NCBI RefSeq assembly: GCF_014322765.1
Contig: NZ_JAASTZ010000005.1
Location: forward strand, 1 to 64,000
Direction: 5' to 3'
Length of the DNA: 64,000 nt
Source of the DNA: Listeria immobilis
Lineage (GTDB): Bacteria; Bacillota; Bacilli; Lactobacillales; Listeriaceae
Positions 1-7,753 of this stretch are shown in pieces. The stretch's first letter is position 1. Every line of letters begins with the position of its first letter. A program made the translations under genes and the position numbers. A model generated the notes under the pieces. The model ran no database searches. It was given only the letters and a program-made list of their open reading frames with translations, and was not told the DNA's origin.

Positions 1-395
1 TTCTTGGGCTGAATTTGTTTCTTTTTCTTGGACATCGAAGGTCGTCCTTTCTGTTTTGGTGAAAGACCTTCGATGCCTTCTCGCAGAAATTTTTGGTGCC
101 AACTTTGAAGTAAATCCCCTGAAGGCAAACCATACTGCAAGGCAACATCCAGGTAAGAGTCACCGCTATTTAAGTAATAGTGTATGACATTTTGCTTGAA
201 TTGGGAAGTGTAATGTTGTTTCGTTCTTCGCCTTTGTAATGCTTCAAACCCCCGTTTCTCTACAATCTTCACCCATTTTCTAACCATAGAAAAATCTGGC
301 ATTCCAAAGCGCTGAGCGAGTGTGCCATAACCACCTTCGCCATTTTGGTAAGCTTCCACTACTTTTCTCTTGAATCCATCATCATATTTAGCCAA
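1..395 (-). CDS. IS3-family transposase OrfA, partial (3' end beyond the window)
   Basis: My own translation from TTG at 395 gives 131 open codons to the window edge. The product starts MAKYDDGFKRKVVEAYQNGE and looks like IS150-type OrfA: two helix-turn-helix units (about residues 5-50 and 60-110), then a basic stretch with GRPSM and four lysines near residue 120. OrfA binds the IS ends. OrfB with the DDE catalytic core, normally made by -1 frameshifting, would lie to the left. The TTG start is chosen because GGAGG sits at 406-410, about ten bases upstream. A strong hairpin covers this Shine-Dalgarno in transcripts that enter from outside. Confidence 0.75.
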   Translation of the reverse strand, partial: MAKYDDGFKRKVVEAYQNGEGGYGTLAQRFGMPDFSMVRKWVKIVEKRGFEALQRRRTKQHYTSQFKQNVIHYYLNSGDSYLDVALQYGLPSGDLLQSWHQKFLREGIEGLSPKQKGRPSMSKKKKQIQPK

Positions 396-408
396 TTAAA
401 ATACGCCT

Positions 409-438
409 CCAAAGTTAGATTTTTTGGTCTAACTTTGG
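409..438 (-). repeat. Perfect 11-bp inverted repeat at the IS end, overlapping the orfA ribosome binding site
   Basis: CCAAAGTTAGA at 409-419 and its exact reverse complement at 428-438 are separated by an 8-base loop. The flanking bases extend the pairing into the GGAGG of orfA. No U-tract follows the stem in the minus-strand transcript, so it does not look like a terminator. It resembles the structures in some insertion sequences that block transposase translation from external transcripts; that role is inference. Confidence 0.7.
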
Positions 439-479
439 GGGCGCACTACACATGTTTAACTGATTTTCTGGCTTTTATT

Positions 480-1409
480 TTATTGAATAACTAAATTACT
501 TGCTACTTTTTTAGATTCTTCCATCAAGCTTTCAATAATATCTTTTGTTGAGCGAATCTCTGTTAACATTCCACAAATTTGACCGGCCATCACAGAACCA
601 TTTTCTACATCGCCTTCGTGAACTGCTTTTCTAAGGGAACCAAGTGTGAGTTCCTCTAATTTATCTCTAGAAGCATTTTCATTTTCTAGCTCCACATATT
701 TTTTAATCATTGGGTTTTTAATACTTCTAACTGGAGCACCATTGCGTCGACCTGTCACGGTTGTATCCGTATCACTCGCGTCAAGAACTGCTTGTTTAAA
801 GCTTGCTGGTACCGGGCATTCTTCTGCAACAAGGAAAAGTGTACCAATTTGCACACCACTTGCACCTAGCGCATAAACGGCTGCCATTCCGTGCCCATCA
901 GCAATTCCGCCTGCTGCAATAACAGGAATATTCACTGCTTCCACCACTTGACGAACCAGTGCCATTGTTGTCGTTTCACCAACATGTCCGCCTGCTTCCG
1001 TGCCTTCTGCTACGACTGCATCTACACCAATTTCTTCCATTTTTTTTGCGATTTTTACTGATGGAATTACAGCAATTACTTTAATACCCGCTGCTTTTAG
1101 TTTCGGCATAAAAGGTTTTGGCGTGCCGGCACCCGTTGTAACAACACGAACACCTTCCTCAATAATTACATCAACAAGTTCTGGGCAATTAGGCATCATT
1201 AGCATAATATTTACTGCAAATGGCTTTGATGTTTTTTCTTTACATAATCGAATTTGTTCCCGTAACGCATCAGCAGACATACCACCAGATGCGATAATTC
1301 CTAGACCTCCCGCATTTGATACAGCTGAAGCTAATTCATAAGTAGCAATTTGAGCCATTGCCCCTTGTAAAATTGGATATTTAATTTCTAGCATTGTTGT
1401 TAAATTCAT
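480..1409 (-). CDS. Nitronate monooxygenase / FabK-like FMN oxidoreductase
   Basis: This 309-residue TIM-barrel flavoprotein belongs to the 2-nitropropane dioxygenase/FabK family. Visible motifs are QGAMA at 15-19, EAGGHVG at 138-144 (His142 is in the position of the catalytic histidine of this family), AAGGI at 165-169 and the phosphate-binding GASGVQIGT at 182-190. The ATG at 1409 has GAGGAG about nine bases upstream. It is the last gene of a three-gene operon, 21 bp after the MFS gene. The family includes both nitronate oxidases and enoyl-ACP reductase II, and sequence alone does not separate them. Sitting beside a CoA-transferase rather than fab genes, it may act on a small unsaturated acyl or nitro compound; that is inference. 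Confidence 0.8.
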   Translation of the reverse strand: MNLTTMLEIKYPILQGAMAQIATYELASAVSNAGGLGIIASGGMSADALREQIRLCKEKTSKPFAVNIMLMMPNCPELVDVIIEEGVRVVTTGAGTPKPFMPKLKAAGIKVIAVIPSVKIAKKMEEIGVDAVVAEGTEAGGHVGETTTMALVRQVVEAVNIPVIAAGGIADGHGMAAVYALGASGVQIGTLFLVAEECPVPASFKQAVLDASDTDTTVTGRRNGAPVRSIKNPMIKKYVELENENASRDKLEELTLGSLRKAVHEGDVENGSVMAGQICGMLTEIRSTKDIIESLMEESKKVASNLVIQ

Positions 1410-1430
1410 TTTCTTTTCTCCTCTCTATTT

Positions 1431-2654
1431 TTACGCTAATTCTTTAGCAGGTTGTTTTTTCTCACGTAATTTATAAACAATATTAATGAATAGTCCTACT
1501 GCTGCGAGTGCAATTGCAATATAAAATGCTTGCGTAAAGTCGCCACCATTTTGACCAGCAATTTGCGCAGCCATTTTTGGTGCAAAGAAAGCAGCCGTAG
1601 AATAACCAATAAAGACAATTCCGTAATTGACACCTTGATTTTTTGGACCATAGTTTTCCATAACGATGGATGGGAAGACACCCATTGTTCCACCAAAGCA
1701 TAAGCCAAGACCAATAATTCCAATTACGAAACCTGCAACTGATTGAAGTGTAGCAAGTGCTAATAACGATAATGCAATTACTGTATAAATAATCATTAAC
1801 GTATTAGATCTTCCTAAGCGGTCCGAAACAGCACCCCAAACAACACGTCCTAAACAATTGCTTAATGAATAAATACTTACGTACGCTGCTGCTGATGCCG
1901 CTGTTAATCCAAACATATTTTGACCAATTAAAGAAGCATTAGAAGCTATCATTAATCCTGAGAAGGCGCCGATACCGAGCATTAACAAAATTAAGTAAAA
2001 AGTAACTGTACGAATCATTCCAGTCCAAGGAACATTTACCATTCCAGCTGAGTTTCCTGCTGGTGGAGTCCAACCTTTTGGCGCATAGCCAGCTGGAGCA
2101 ACTCGAATTAGAAAACTACAAACAATAACTACAGCGATATAAACTGCCCCCATAATTTTGAATGCTGTCATTACATTATATGTTTCAATTAAATGGTTAG
2201 CAATTGGCGCTGCGATAATAGTTGCCCCGCCCATGCCGGCAGTAATAAGTCCAGAAGCAAGACCACGTTTATCCGGGAAAAGACGAATGGTATTACTAAG
2301 ACATCCAGAATATGCAAATCCTTGTCCCAATCCTGCTAGTACACCATAAGATAAATAAAGCATCGTGGTAGAAGTTGCAAAACCAGTTAAAGCAAAACCT
2401 AATCCAAATAATATTCCACCTATCAAAATAGCCCATTTTGCTTTTCCTTTATCTGTTAAAATACCACCTAATATAGTAGGTATCGGACCAATTGCTGCAT
2501 TAATCGTAAATGCCATCATCACTTGTGGTATCGTCCATCCATGAGCTGCACTAAGCGGACCTGCAAATACACTAAAAGCATATACAGCGCCTGTACATAA
2601 AAGCACCCCAACAGAACCAATTAAAACTCCCCAACGATTTATTTCTTTTGTCAT
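1431..2654 (-). CDS. MFS transporter, oxalate/formate antiporter (OFA) type
   Basis: This is a 407-residue, twelve-helix major facilitator protein with a short cytoplasmic start (MTKEINRWGV) and a basic C-terminus. The repeated GG-rich loops and the run Y-G-V-L-A-G-L-G-Q-G-F-A-Y in the first half resemble OFA carriers, which exchange small carboxylates. The ATG overlaps the CoA-transferase stop by four bases (ATGA) and has GGGAG upstream, so the two are translationally coupled. Paired with a class I CoA-transferase, the likely cargo is a monocarboxylate that is then activated to its CoA thioester. The exact substrate cannot be read from the sequence. Confidence 0.8.
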   Translation of the reverse strand: MTKEINRWGVLIGSVGVLLCTGAVYAFSVFAGPLSAAHGWTIPQVMMAFTINAAIGPIPTILGGILTDKGKAKWAILIGGILFGLGFALTGFATSTTMLYLSYGVLAGLGQGFAYSGCLSNTIRLFPDKRGLASGLITAGMGGATIIAAPIANHLIETYNVMTAFKIMGAVYIAVVIVCSFLIRVAPAGYAPKGWTPPAGNSAGMVNVPWTGMIRTVTFYLILLMLGIGAFSGLMIASNASLIGQNMFGLTAASAAAYVSIYSLSNCLGRVVWGAVSDRLGRSNTLMIIYTVIALSLLALATLQSVAGFVIGIIGLGLCFGGTMGVFPSIVMENYGPKNQGVNYGIVFIGYSTAAFFAPKMAAQIAGQNGGDFTQAFYIAIALAAVGLFINIVYKLREKKQPAKELA

Positions 2655-4234
2655 ACTTTTACTCCCTTTCCTGTTTGTTTTTCAATGATTGTTTTTAAAC
2701 CGCCCCATTTTTCGTTAAAAATACCACTATCCATTATTTTTAAGTCCGTTGCAATAATCGGTTCAAACTCCATTTGTCCAAGAACATCTTTTTCTAAGTC
2801 AATACCTGGCGCAATTTCAATTAGAACCATTTTGCCATTTTCTAAGCGGAATACAGCTCTTTCTGTTACATACAAAATTGTTTGACCTGTCGTTGAAGCA
2901 TATTCTCCACTAAATGTGATTTGCTGAACTTGTTTAATAAACTTTTTAGCCTTACCTTCTTGTAAAATCTCTAATTTCCCGTCACTCACACGAGTTTTTA
3001 GTCCTCCAGCTGTAAATGTCCCAGCAAAAATTAGTTTCTTCGCTGATTGGGAAATATTAATAAAACCACCACAGCCAGCTACTCTCGTTCCAAATTTACT
3101 TACATTAACATTACCAGATTCATCCGTTTGAGCTAAACCAAGCACTGATAAATCAAGCCCTCCACCATCATAGAAATCAAATTGGGAGTGATGATCGACT
3201 ATTGCTTCACTATTGTATGCATGTCCAAAATCTGCTAGTCCAGCTGGAACTCCTCCAACAGATCCTGCTTCAGTAGTTAATATCAATTGATCACTAACAC
3301 CTTCTTCAGCTGCTACTGTAGATACATTTACTGGAATCCCTACGCCTAAATTAAGAATAGTTTGCGGTTCAAGTTCTGCCGCAGAACGTCTAGCAATTAC
3401 TTTACGATCATCCAGTTCCAGTGGTGCAATATCTCCAAGTGGCACTTGAATATGACCAGAAAAAGCTGGATTATATTGTGTATTTTCAGTTTGGAAATGA
3501 TTTTCTGGTTTGGAAATAATCACATGATCTACTAAAATACCTGGTACACGAACATCTTTTGGATTTAAGGAACCTTTTTTAGCAACTGATTCCACTTGTG
3601 CGATTACAATTCCGCCAGAGTTTCGAACTGCCTGAGCAATTGGTAACACTTCCATATGTAACCCTTCTTTTTCCAATGTTAAATTACCAAATTCGTCTGC
3701 AACTGTTCCACGAATAAGCGCAACTTGAATAGGGAAACTTGGATAGTATAACCATTCTTCTCCGTGAATAGTAAGTACCTCAACTAAATCATCTTTGGAA
3801 CTTGCTGACATTTTCGCTCCTTCAATGCGCGGATCCACAAATGTCCCCATTCCGATTTTTGTAATAACACCTGGTCGTTTTGCTGCGATTTCACGATAAA
3901 GCTGCGTGATAACCCCTTGAGGTAAATTGTAAGCTTCACATTTGTCTTCCTCAATTAATTTTGCCATTTTTGGAGAAGCAAGCGCAATACCACCAATCCA
4001 GCGTTTAATCAATCCTTCATGACCCCAGTGGCTCATGCCTTTTTCCCGGCGATCTCCTAAGGCACTTGCATGCATTACGGTTAAATTGCGCGGTGCCCCT
4101 TCTTCTAAAAAGCGTTTTTCGACTGCAATAGCCATTTCTTCATTGACACAAGATAAACCGAAACCGCTTAATGCTACTGTATCCCCATCTTTTATTAATT
4201 TTGCTGCTTCACTTGCTTTTATTACTTTTGACAA
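2651..4234 (-). CDS. Class I CoA-transferase, acetate/propionate CoA-transferase type
   Basis: About 527 residues with the alpha and beta halves of a family I CoA-transferase fused, as in propionate CoA-transferase. It moves CoA between short-chain acyl-CoA and a free acid through a glutamyl thioester. The second half has NLGVGIP (about 295-301) and TTEAGSVGG, where Glu322 fits the catalytic residue. I prefer the TTG at 4234 because AAGGAG lies seven bases upstream; the alternative GTG at 4243 falls inside that Shine-Dalgarno. It is the first gene of the operon, behind a -24/-12 promoter at 4298-4313. It is not an adjacent-subunit scoA/scoB pair but a single chain. Confidence 0.85.
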   Translation of the reverse strand: MSKVIKASEAAKLIKDGDTVALSGFGLSCVNEEMAIAVEKRFLEEGAPRNLTVMHASALGDRREKGMSHWGHEGLIKRWIGGIALASPKMAKLIEEDKCEAYNLPQGVITQLYREIAAKRPGVITKIGMGTFVDPRIEGAKMSASSKDDLVEVLTIHGEEWLYYPSFPIQVALIRGTVADEFGNLTLEKEGLHMEVLPIAQAVRNSGGIVIAQVESVAKKGSLNPKDVRVPGILVDHVIISKPENHFQTENTQYNPAFSGHIQVPLGDIAPLELDDRKVIARRSAAELEPQTILNLGVGIPVNVSTVAAEEGVSDQLILTTEAGSVGGVPAGLADFGHAYNSEAIVDHHSQFDFYDGGGLDLSVLGLAQTDESGNVNVSKFGTRVAGCGGFINISQSAKKLIFAGTFTAGGLKTRVSDGKLEILQEGKAKKFIKQVQQITFSGEYASTTGQTILYVTERAVFRLENGKMVLIEIAPGIDLEKDVLGQMEFEPIIATDLKIMDSGIFNEKWGGLKTIIEKQTGKGVKV

Positions 4235-4297
4235 ATTCTTCACTCCTTCTTGTTCAATTGTTCACATAAATTTGTAATGAATCACATTTTCTTATAA

Positions 4298-4313
4298 AGC
4301 AACTTTCATGCCA
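4298..4313 (-). promoter_or_regulatory. Sigma-54 (-24/-12) promoter of the CoA-transferase operon
   Basis: Read on the minus strand the site is TGGCATGAAAGTTGCT, a close match to the RpoN consensus TGGCAC-N5-TTGC with the GG and GC dinucleotides correctly spaced. Transcription should start near 4287, giving a leader of about 50 bases. The neighbouring gene encodes a sigma-54 activator, which supports the call. Confidence 0.88.
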
Positions 4314-4364
4314 AAATGATAAATGGCTAGTTAACAGCATTTTAATTTATCCCTTTATCCCGTC

Positions 4365-4380
4365 GTCGCAAAAAAACGAC
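4365..4380. promoter_or_regulatory. Putative enhancer site for the adjacent sigma-54 activator
   Basis: GTCGCAAAAAAACGAC is a GTCG-N8-CGAC dyad, about 52 to 82 bp upstream of the -24/-12 element, in the usual range for an enhancer-binding protein. The same motif recurs upstream of the activator gene at 5916-5931. An imperfect half-site (ACGTCGTT) lies near 4406-4413. Assigning it to this activator is inference. Confidence 0.6.
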
Positions 4381-4423
4381 AATATTTCAGTTGATATAAA
4401 ATGAAACGTCGTTAAATAACAAC

Positions 4424-4456
4424 AAAAAAAGTCCCATCCTTTTACAGATGAAACTT
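4424..4456 (-). terminator. Terminator of the sigma-54 activator gene
   Basis: An imperfect stem (AAGT..CATC with GATG..ACTT, two internal mismatches) directly follows the activator stop codon. On the minus strand it is followed by a run of seven T. Confidence 0.65.
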
Positions 4457-4458
4457 TC

Positions 4459-5829
4459 CTATTGATCAAGAAATTTTAGTTTCCGATATAATACAGAACG
4501 GTGAATGCCTAATACATTAGCTGCTTTTGTGACATTTCCATCACTTTCTTCCAATACTCGCATAATAAAGTGCTTTTCAACATCTTGCAAATAATCTTTT
4601 AAGGATAGCGATTCGTTCTTCGTTTGCTCTTTAAAATATAAATCCAGAGCAAAATCGTCCATTGACTCTATTTCAACTTCTTTTGCACCAGACATAACGA
4701 CTAATCGTTCAATTTGATTCCTAAGTTCTCGGACATTTCCCGGCCATTCGTAAGATAATAGCTCTTTTGTTTTATCACCACTTAATTGAAAGTCTTTTTG
4801 ATATTTTTGATTGAATTTTAGAATAAACTGTCGTGCTAATCCAATAATATCTTGTGGTCGTTCTCTAAGAGCTGGAATATGGACAGGTACGACATTAATC
4901 CGATAATATAAGTCCCGCCGAAAAGTTCCATTCTCTACCATTTCACCTAAATTACGGTTTGTAGCTGAGATAAGACGGAAATGGCGCTTAGTTTCTTTGG
5001 TAGAACCGAGCCTTCTCACTTCTCCGGTTTCAAGAACTCGTAACATTTTCGCTTGGAGTTCTAATGGCATCTCTGAAATTTCATCTAAAAATAGCGTACC
5101 TCCATCTGCAAGTTCAAGCATTCCGGGTTTTTCAATATCCGCTCCTGTAAATGAGCCTTTTTCGTGACCAAATAATTCAGACTCAAATAATGCTTCCGGA
5201 ATCGCTGCACAGTTAATAGAAATAAACGGACCAGCTGATTGTTCGCTTTTCTCATGAATATAGCGTGACAAGACTTCCTTACCAGTACCAGATTCACCAT
5301 ATAATAGTATCTTACTATCAAATGGGGCTATTTGATTGCAAACACGAACAATTTGTTTCATCGCAACACTTTCTGCTACCACAATTGTTCCTTCTTGCTC
5401 TTTATATTCTTCCAAAAGAAGGGATTCTTTATTATCCGAGAGCGCTTCACCGCGCCATGTTTTAAAACTATCTGGTTGTGTTTCATCCGACATTGTTACA
5501 ACTAAATGCACCGTCCCATCTGGGTAGAGAATCGGTGTCGAGGTAGAACGGATGCTAAAGCCTTTGTTAGTATTAATTACTTTGGTTTTCTTTTGCTTCG
5601 TGCGAATTGCTTCAAGTGTGACGGAATCATTATATACACCGTCTTGTACTAGGTCTTTCACATTGCAACGAAGTAATTCTTCCAATGACATTCCAACAGT
5701 AAGCGCAGTGAACTTATTAGAAATTAAAATATTTCCATCTGCGTCTGTTACAAAAAGCGTTGTTGGCATATCTCTATTTAATTCTCCAAATGACTGTACT
5801 CCCAGCAAGTTATCCATTAAGTCAAACAT
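4459..5829 (-). CDS. Sigma-54-dependent activator with PAS, AAA+ and Fis-type HTH domains
   Basis: About 456 residues from the ATG at 5829, which has AAGGATG nine bases upstream. A PAS domain (about 20-120) is followed by an AAA+ core with Walker A GESGTGKE at 178-185, the sigma-54 contact loop GSFTGA at 225-230 (serine in place of the usual first alanine of GAFTGA) and Walker B GGTLFLDE at 243-250. A Fis-type helix-turn-helix closes the protein (GNVTKAANVLGIHRSVLYRK). There is no receiver domain, so the PAS domain probably senses a ligand or redox state. It most likely opens the -24/-12 promoter of the adjacent CoA-transferase operon. Confidence 0.9.
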   Translation of the reverse strand: MFDLMDNLLGVQSFGELNRDMPTTLFVTDADGNILISNKFTALTVGMSLEELLRCNVKDLVQDGVYNDSVTLEAIRTKQKKTKVINTNKGFSIRSTSTPILYPDGTVHLVVTMSDETQPDSFKTWRGEALSDNKESLLLEEYKEQEGTIVVAESVAMKQIVRVCNQIAPFDSKILLYGESGTGKEVLSRYIHEKSEQSAGPFISINCAAIPEALFESELFGHEKGSFTGADIEKPGMLELADGGTLFLDEISEMPLELQAKMLRVLETGEVRRLGSTKETKRHFRLISATNRNLGEMVENGTFRRDLYYRINVVPVHIPALRERPQDIIGLARQFILKFNQKYQKDFQLSGDKTKELLSYEWPGNVRELRNQIERLVVMSGAKEVEIESMDDFALDLYFKEQTKNESLSLKDYLQDVEKHFIMRVLEESDGNVTKAANVLGIHRSVLYRKLKFLDQ

Positions 5830-5915
5830 TAATAGCTCATCCTTTTGGACTAGTTTCCTAGTTATTTGCTCATCATTACACAATCTATTATAACATAGCT
5901 AGCTTATTTGATGTA

Positions 5916-5931
5916 CTCGTTTTTTTGCGAC
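5916..5931. promoter_or_regulatory. Second copy of the putative activator-binding motif
   Basis: CTCGTTTTTTTGCGAC keeps TCG-N8-CGA dyad symmetry and shares 14 consecutive bases (CGTTTTTTTGCGAC) with the reverse complement of 4365-4380. It lies about 90 bp upstream of the activator's start codon, so it could serve autoregulation. The function is inferred from the duplication and symmetry. Confidence 0.55.
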
Positions 5932-6093
5932 AAAGTTAGTTAGTAGCACTGTTTTATGACAGCTATCGACACAATTAGACCTCTTTTAATTTAAAAACAG
6001 CCAAATTTTGTTATAGTTTGTTTATTTATAACGCACTTCATAAAAAAGCAACCTCTAAAATAGACGTTGCAAAAATAGGTTATATCATTTATC

Positions 6094-6132
6094 AAAAAAT
6101 CCACACTAGAAAATAATTTCTAGTGTGGATTT
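6094..6132 (-). terminator. Terminator of the SDR gene
   Basis: A perfect 15-bp stem (AATCCACACTAGAAA with its complement, 4-base loop) is followed on the minus strand by a T-rich run, just after the SDR stop codon. Confidence 0.85.
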
Positions 6133-6139
6133 CTACTTT

Positions 6140-6901
6140 TTAGTAAGCAGTCCAACCAGCGTCCGCAGTAATAACTGTCCCATTCACAAAACTTGAATCA
6201 TCGGAAGCTAAAAATAAAGCCACTTTGGCAATTTCAGATGCATCACCAGCACGCGGATTTGTCCCCATTCCAATCATTGCTCGCTCTTGTCCGAATTGGT
6301 CTGGTGCATAGATAGTAGTTCCGATATTAGTATTGACTGCTCCTGGTGCAATAGCATTACAACGAATATTTTTATTTGCATATTGGAACCCTACATTTTT
6401 TGTAAAACCAACTACAGCATGTTTAGAAGCAGTATATGCAGCACCAGCTCGTGAGCCAAATAGACCTCCTGCTGATGCAATGTTTACGATAATCCCTTGC
6501 CCTTTCTCTTCAAAGATGTGTAATGCTTTACGAGTTGCACGCATTACACCAGTAGTATTAATAGCAAAAACTTTATCCCAAAGTTCATCTGTTAATTCTC
6601 CAGCTGGAACAAAATTATCCATAATCCCAGCATTATTAACCAAAATATCTAATGTTCCATATTTCTCAACAGCTTGATCAATCATATTTTGTACATCTTT
6701 TTCGCTTGTTACATTGGCTACAACCGCCAACGCAGAACTCTTCTCATTTTCAATTAAATCCACTGTTTTTTGAGCTGCTTCTAAGTTTAAATCTGCAACA
6801 ACCACATTCGCACCTTCTTTTGCAAAAAGGAGTGCAATCTGTTGCCCCATTCCTGAAGCTGCCCCTGTTACTACTGCGACTTTCCCATTCAATTTCCCCA
6901 T
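6140..6901 (-). CDS. Short-chain dehydrogenase/reductase (classical SDR)
   Basis: 253 residues from the ATG at 6901, which has GGAGG eight bases upstream; upstream in-frame ATGs lack one. Classical SDR motifs are all present: TGAASGMG at 12-19 for the cofactor, NNAG at 89-92, and the catalytic Ser143, Tyr156 and Lys160. Asp37 after the second strand suggests preference for NAD over NADP. The nearest annotated relatives are usually called 3-oxoacyl-ACP reductase or diacetyl/acetoin-type dehydrogenases; the substrate is not evident. It is divergent from a TetR-family gene that probably controls it. Confidence 0.85.
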   Translation of the reverse strand: MGKLNGKVAVVTGAASGMGQQIALLFAKEGANVVVADLNLEAAQKTVDLIENEKSSALAVVANVTSEKDVQNMIDQAVEKYGTLDILVNNAGIMDNFVPAGELTDELWDKVFAINTTGVMRATRKALHIFEEKGQGIIVNIASAGGLFGSRAGAAYTASKHAVVGFTKNVGFQYANKNIRCNAIAPGAVNTNIGTTIYAPDQFGQERAMIGMGTNPRAGDASEIAKVALFLASDDSSFVNGTVITADAGWTAY

Positions 6902-6962
6902 TGTTATTTCCTCCTTCATTTTTATTGCGCTAAAAAGGAAAACTAGCATCCTTCTCGCTTTC

Positions 6963-6991
6963 ATTATAATCCCGAAGTTAAACGCTTTCAA
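6963..6991 (-). promoter_or_regulatory. Sigma-A promoter of the SDR gene
   Basis: TTGAAA at 6986-6991 and TATAAT at 6963-6968 on the minus strand with a 17-base spacer. The leader would be about 55 bases. Confidence 0.8.
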
Positions 6992-6994
6992 TAT

Positions 6995-7034
6995 GTAAAA
7001 GAAGCCACTTTTGTTGATTAAACAACACTTTTAC
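6995..7034. promoter_or_regulatory. Nested dyads in the SDR/TetR divergent region, probable TetR operator
   Basis: TGTTGATTAAACAACA at 7012-7027 has 5-bp arms around a 6-base centre and sits inside a wider pair, GTAAAAG at 6995-7001 and CTTTTAC at 7028-7034. It lies between the two start codons and next to the SDR -35 box, where a TetR-family dimer would be expected to bind. The regulator assignment is inference. Confidence 0.5.
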
Positions 7035-7084
7035 GTTATATGTATAGTAATAGAAAAAAATCTTACGTTGGGGGTTCAAAATGT

Positions 7085-7648
7085 ATGGATAGACGCGTAA
7101 AAAAAACGAAACAAGCACTCAACCAAGCTCTCCTCACCCTTCTCAATCATAAGACTTTTAAACAAATTACTATTACAGATATTGTTCAAGAAGCAGATGT
7201 TAATAGAGGTACTTTTTACAAACATTACCATGAAAAAGAGGATTTACTGGATAATATTATTCAAGATGTCTTAGCTGATTTAAAAAATGCTTATCGTGAT
7301 CCCTATTTGCAAACCAACCATTTCTCTATTCAAACGCTTACCCCATCAATGATAAAAATCTTTGATCATGTTTATAATCATCAAGCTTTTTATAAGCAAG
7401 TTATTAATTCTTCTATCAGCTATCATTTTCAAAATCAAATTTGCGAAGTGATTCGCGAATTAGTTTTAGATGAGTCTAACAGTTTTATAACTACTACTAA
7501 CGCCGAGCCTTTACTCCTGGCAACGTACCAAGCACATGCAATTTTTGGAATGATTGTTTTTTGGGTAGAAGAAGGTTTTAAGCATTCACCTAAATACATG
7601 TCTGAACAACTACTCCTCATCATCCATGCTAAAGAGCAAATTATTTGA
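7085..7648 (+). CDS. TetR/AcrR-family transcriptional regulator
   Basis: 187 residues from the ATG at 7085; GGGGG at 7070-7074 is the ribosome binding site. The N-terminal helix-turn-helix is clear (about 20-55, TITDIVQEADVNRGTFYKHY). The C-terminal half resembles the TetR_C domain found in DhaS-like regulators and would bind an unknown ligand. It is divergent from the SDR gene at 6140-6901, with paired inverted repeats between them, so local repression of the SDR gene and autoregulation are likely. Confidence 0.85.
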   Translation: MDRRVKKTKQALNQALLTLLNHKTFKQITITDIVQEADVNRGTFYKHYHEKEDLLDNIIQDVLADLKNAYRDPYLQTNHFSIQTLTPSMIKIFDHVYNHQAFYKQVINSSISYHFQNQICEVIRELVLDESNSFITTTNAEPLLLATYQAHAIFGMIVFWVEEGFKHSPKYMSEQLLLIIHAKEQII

Positions 7649-7753
7649 TTCTTACATAATTGTTATATTCTCTTTTAGCTTTGTCACTTGAATCGAGGGC
7701 TATAAACCTTACCACTTGTTACAATAAAAACATCAAAGAAAGGTGTGTTAATT

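Larger units (their letters stand above)
1..450 (-). mobile_element. IS3-family insertion sequence, one end only
   Basis: This is the orfA-proximal end of an IS3-group (IS150-like) element; the rest lies beyond the left edge. The terminus is placed at 450 because the sequence read inward on the minus strand starts TGTAGTGCGCCCCCAAAG, which has the TG start and the look of IS150-type terminal repeats. Only 29 bases separate it from the stop codon of the flavoprotein gene that ends at 480. The target duplication cannot be checked because the other end is absent. Family assignment rests on the OrfA-like protein inside. Confidence 0.75.
5830..6139. other. Intergenic region upstream of the sigma-54 activator
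   Basis: This 310-bp stretch holds the motif CTCGTTTTTTTGCGAC at 5916-5931, a copy of the putative enhancer site at 4365-4380, and the SDR terminator at 6094-6132. A short GCAAC/GTTGC pairing sits near 6043-6069. No open frame with a ribosome binding site was seen. Confidence 0.6.
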
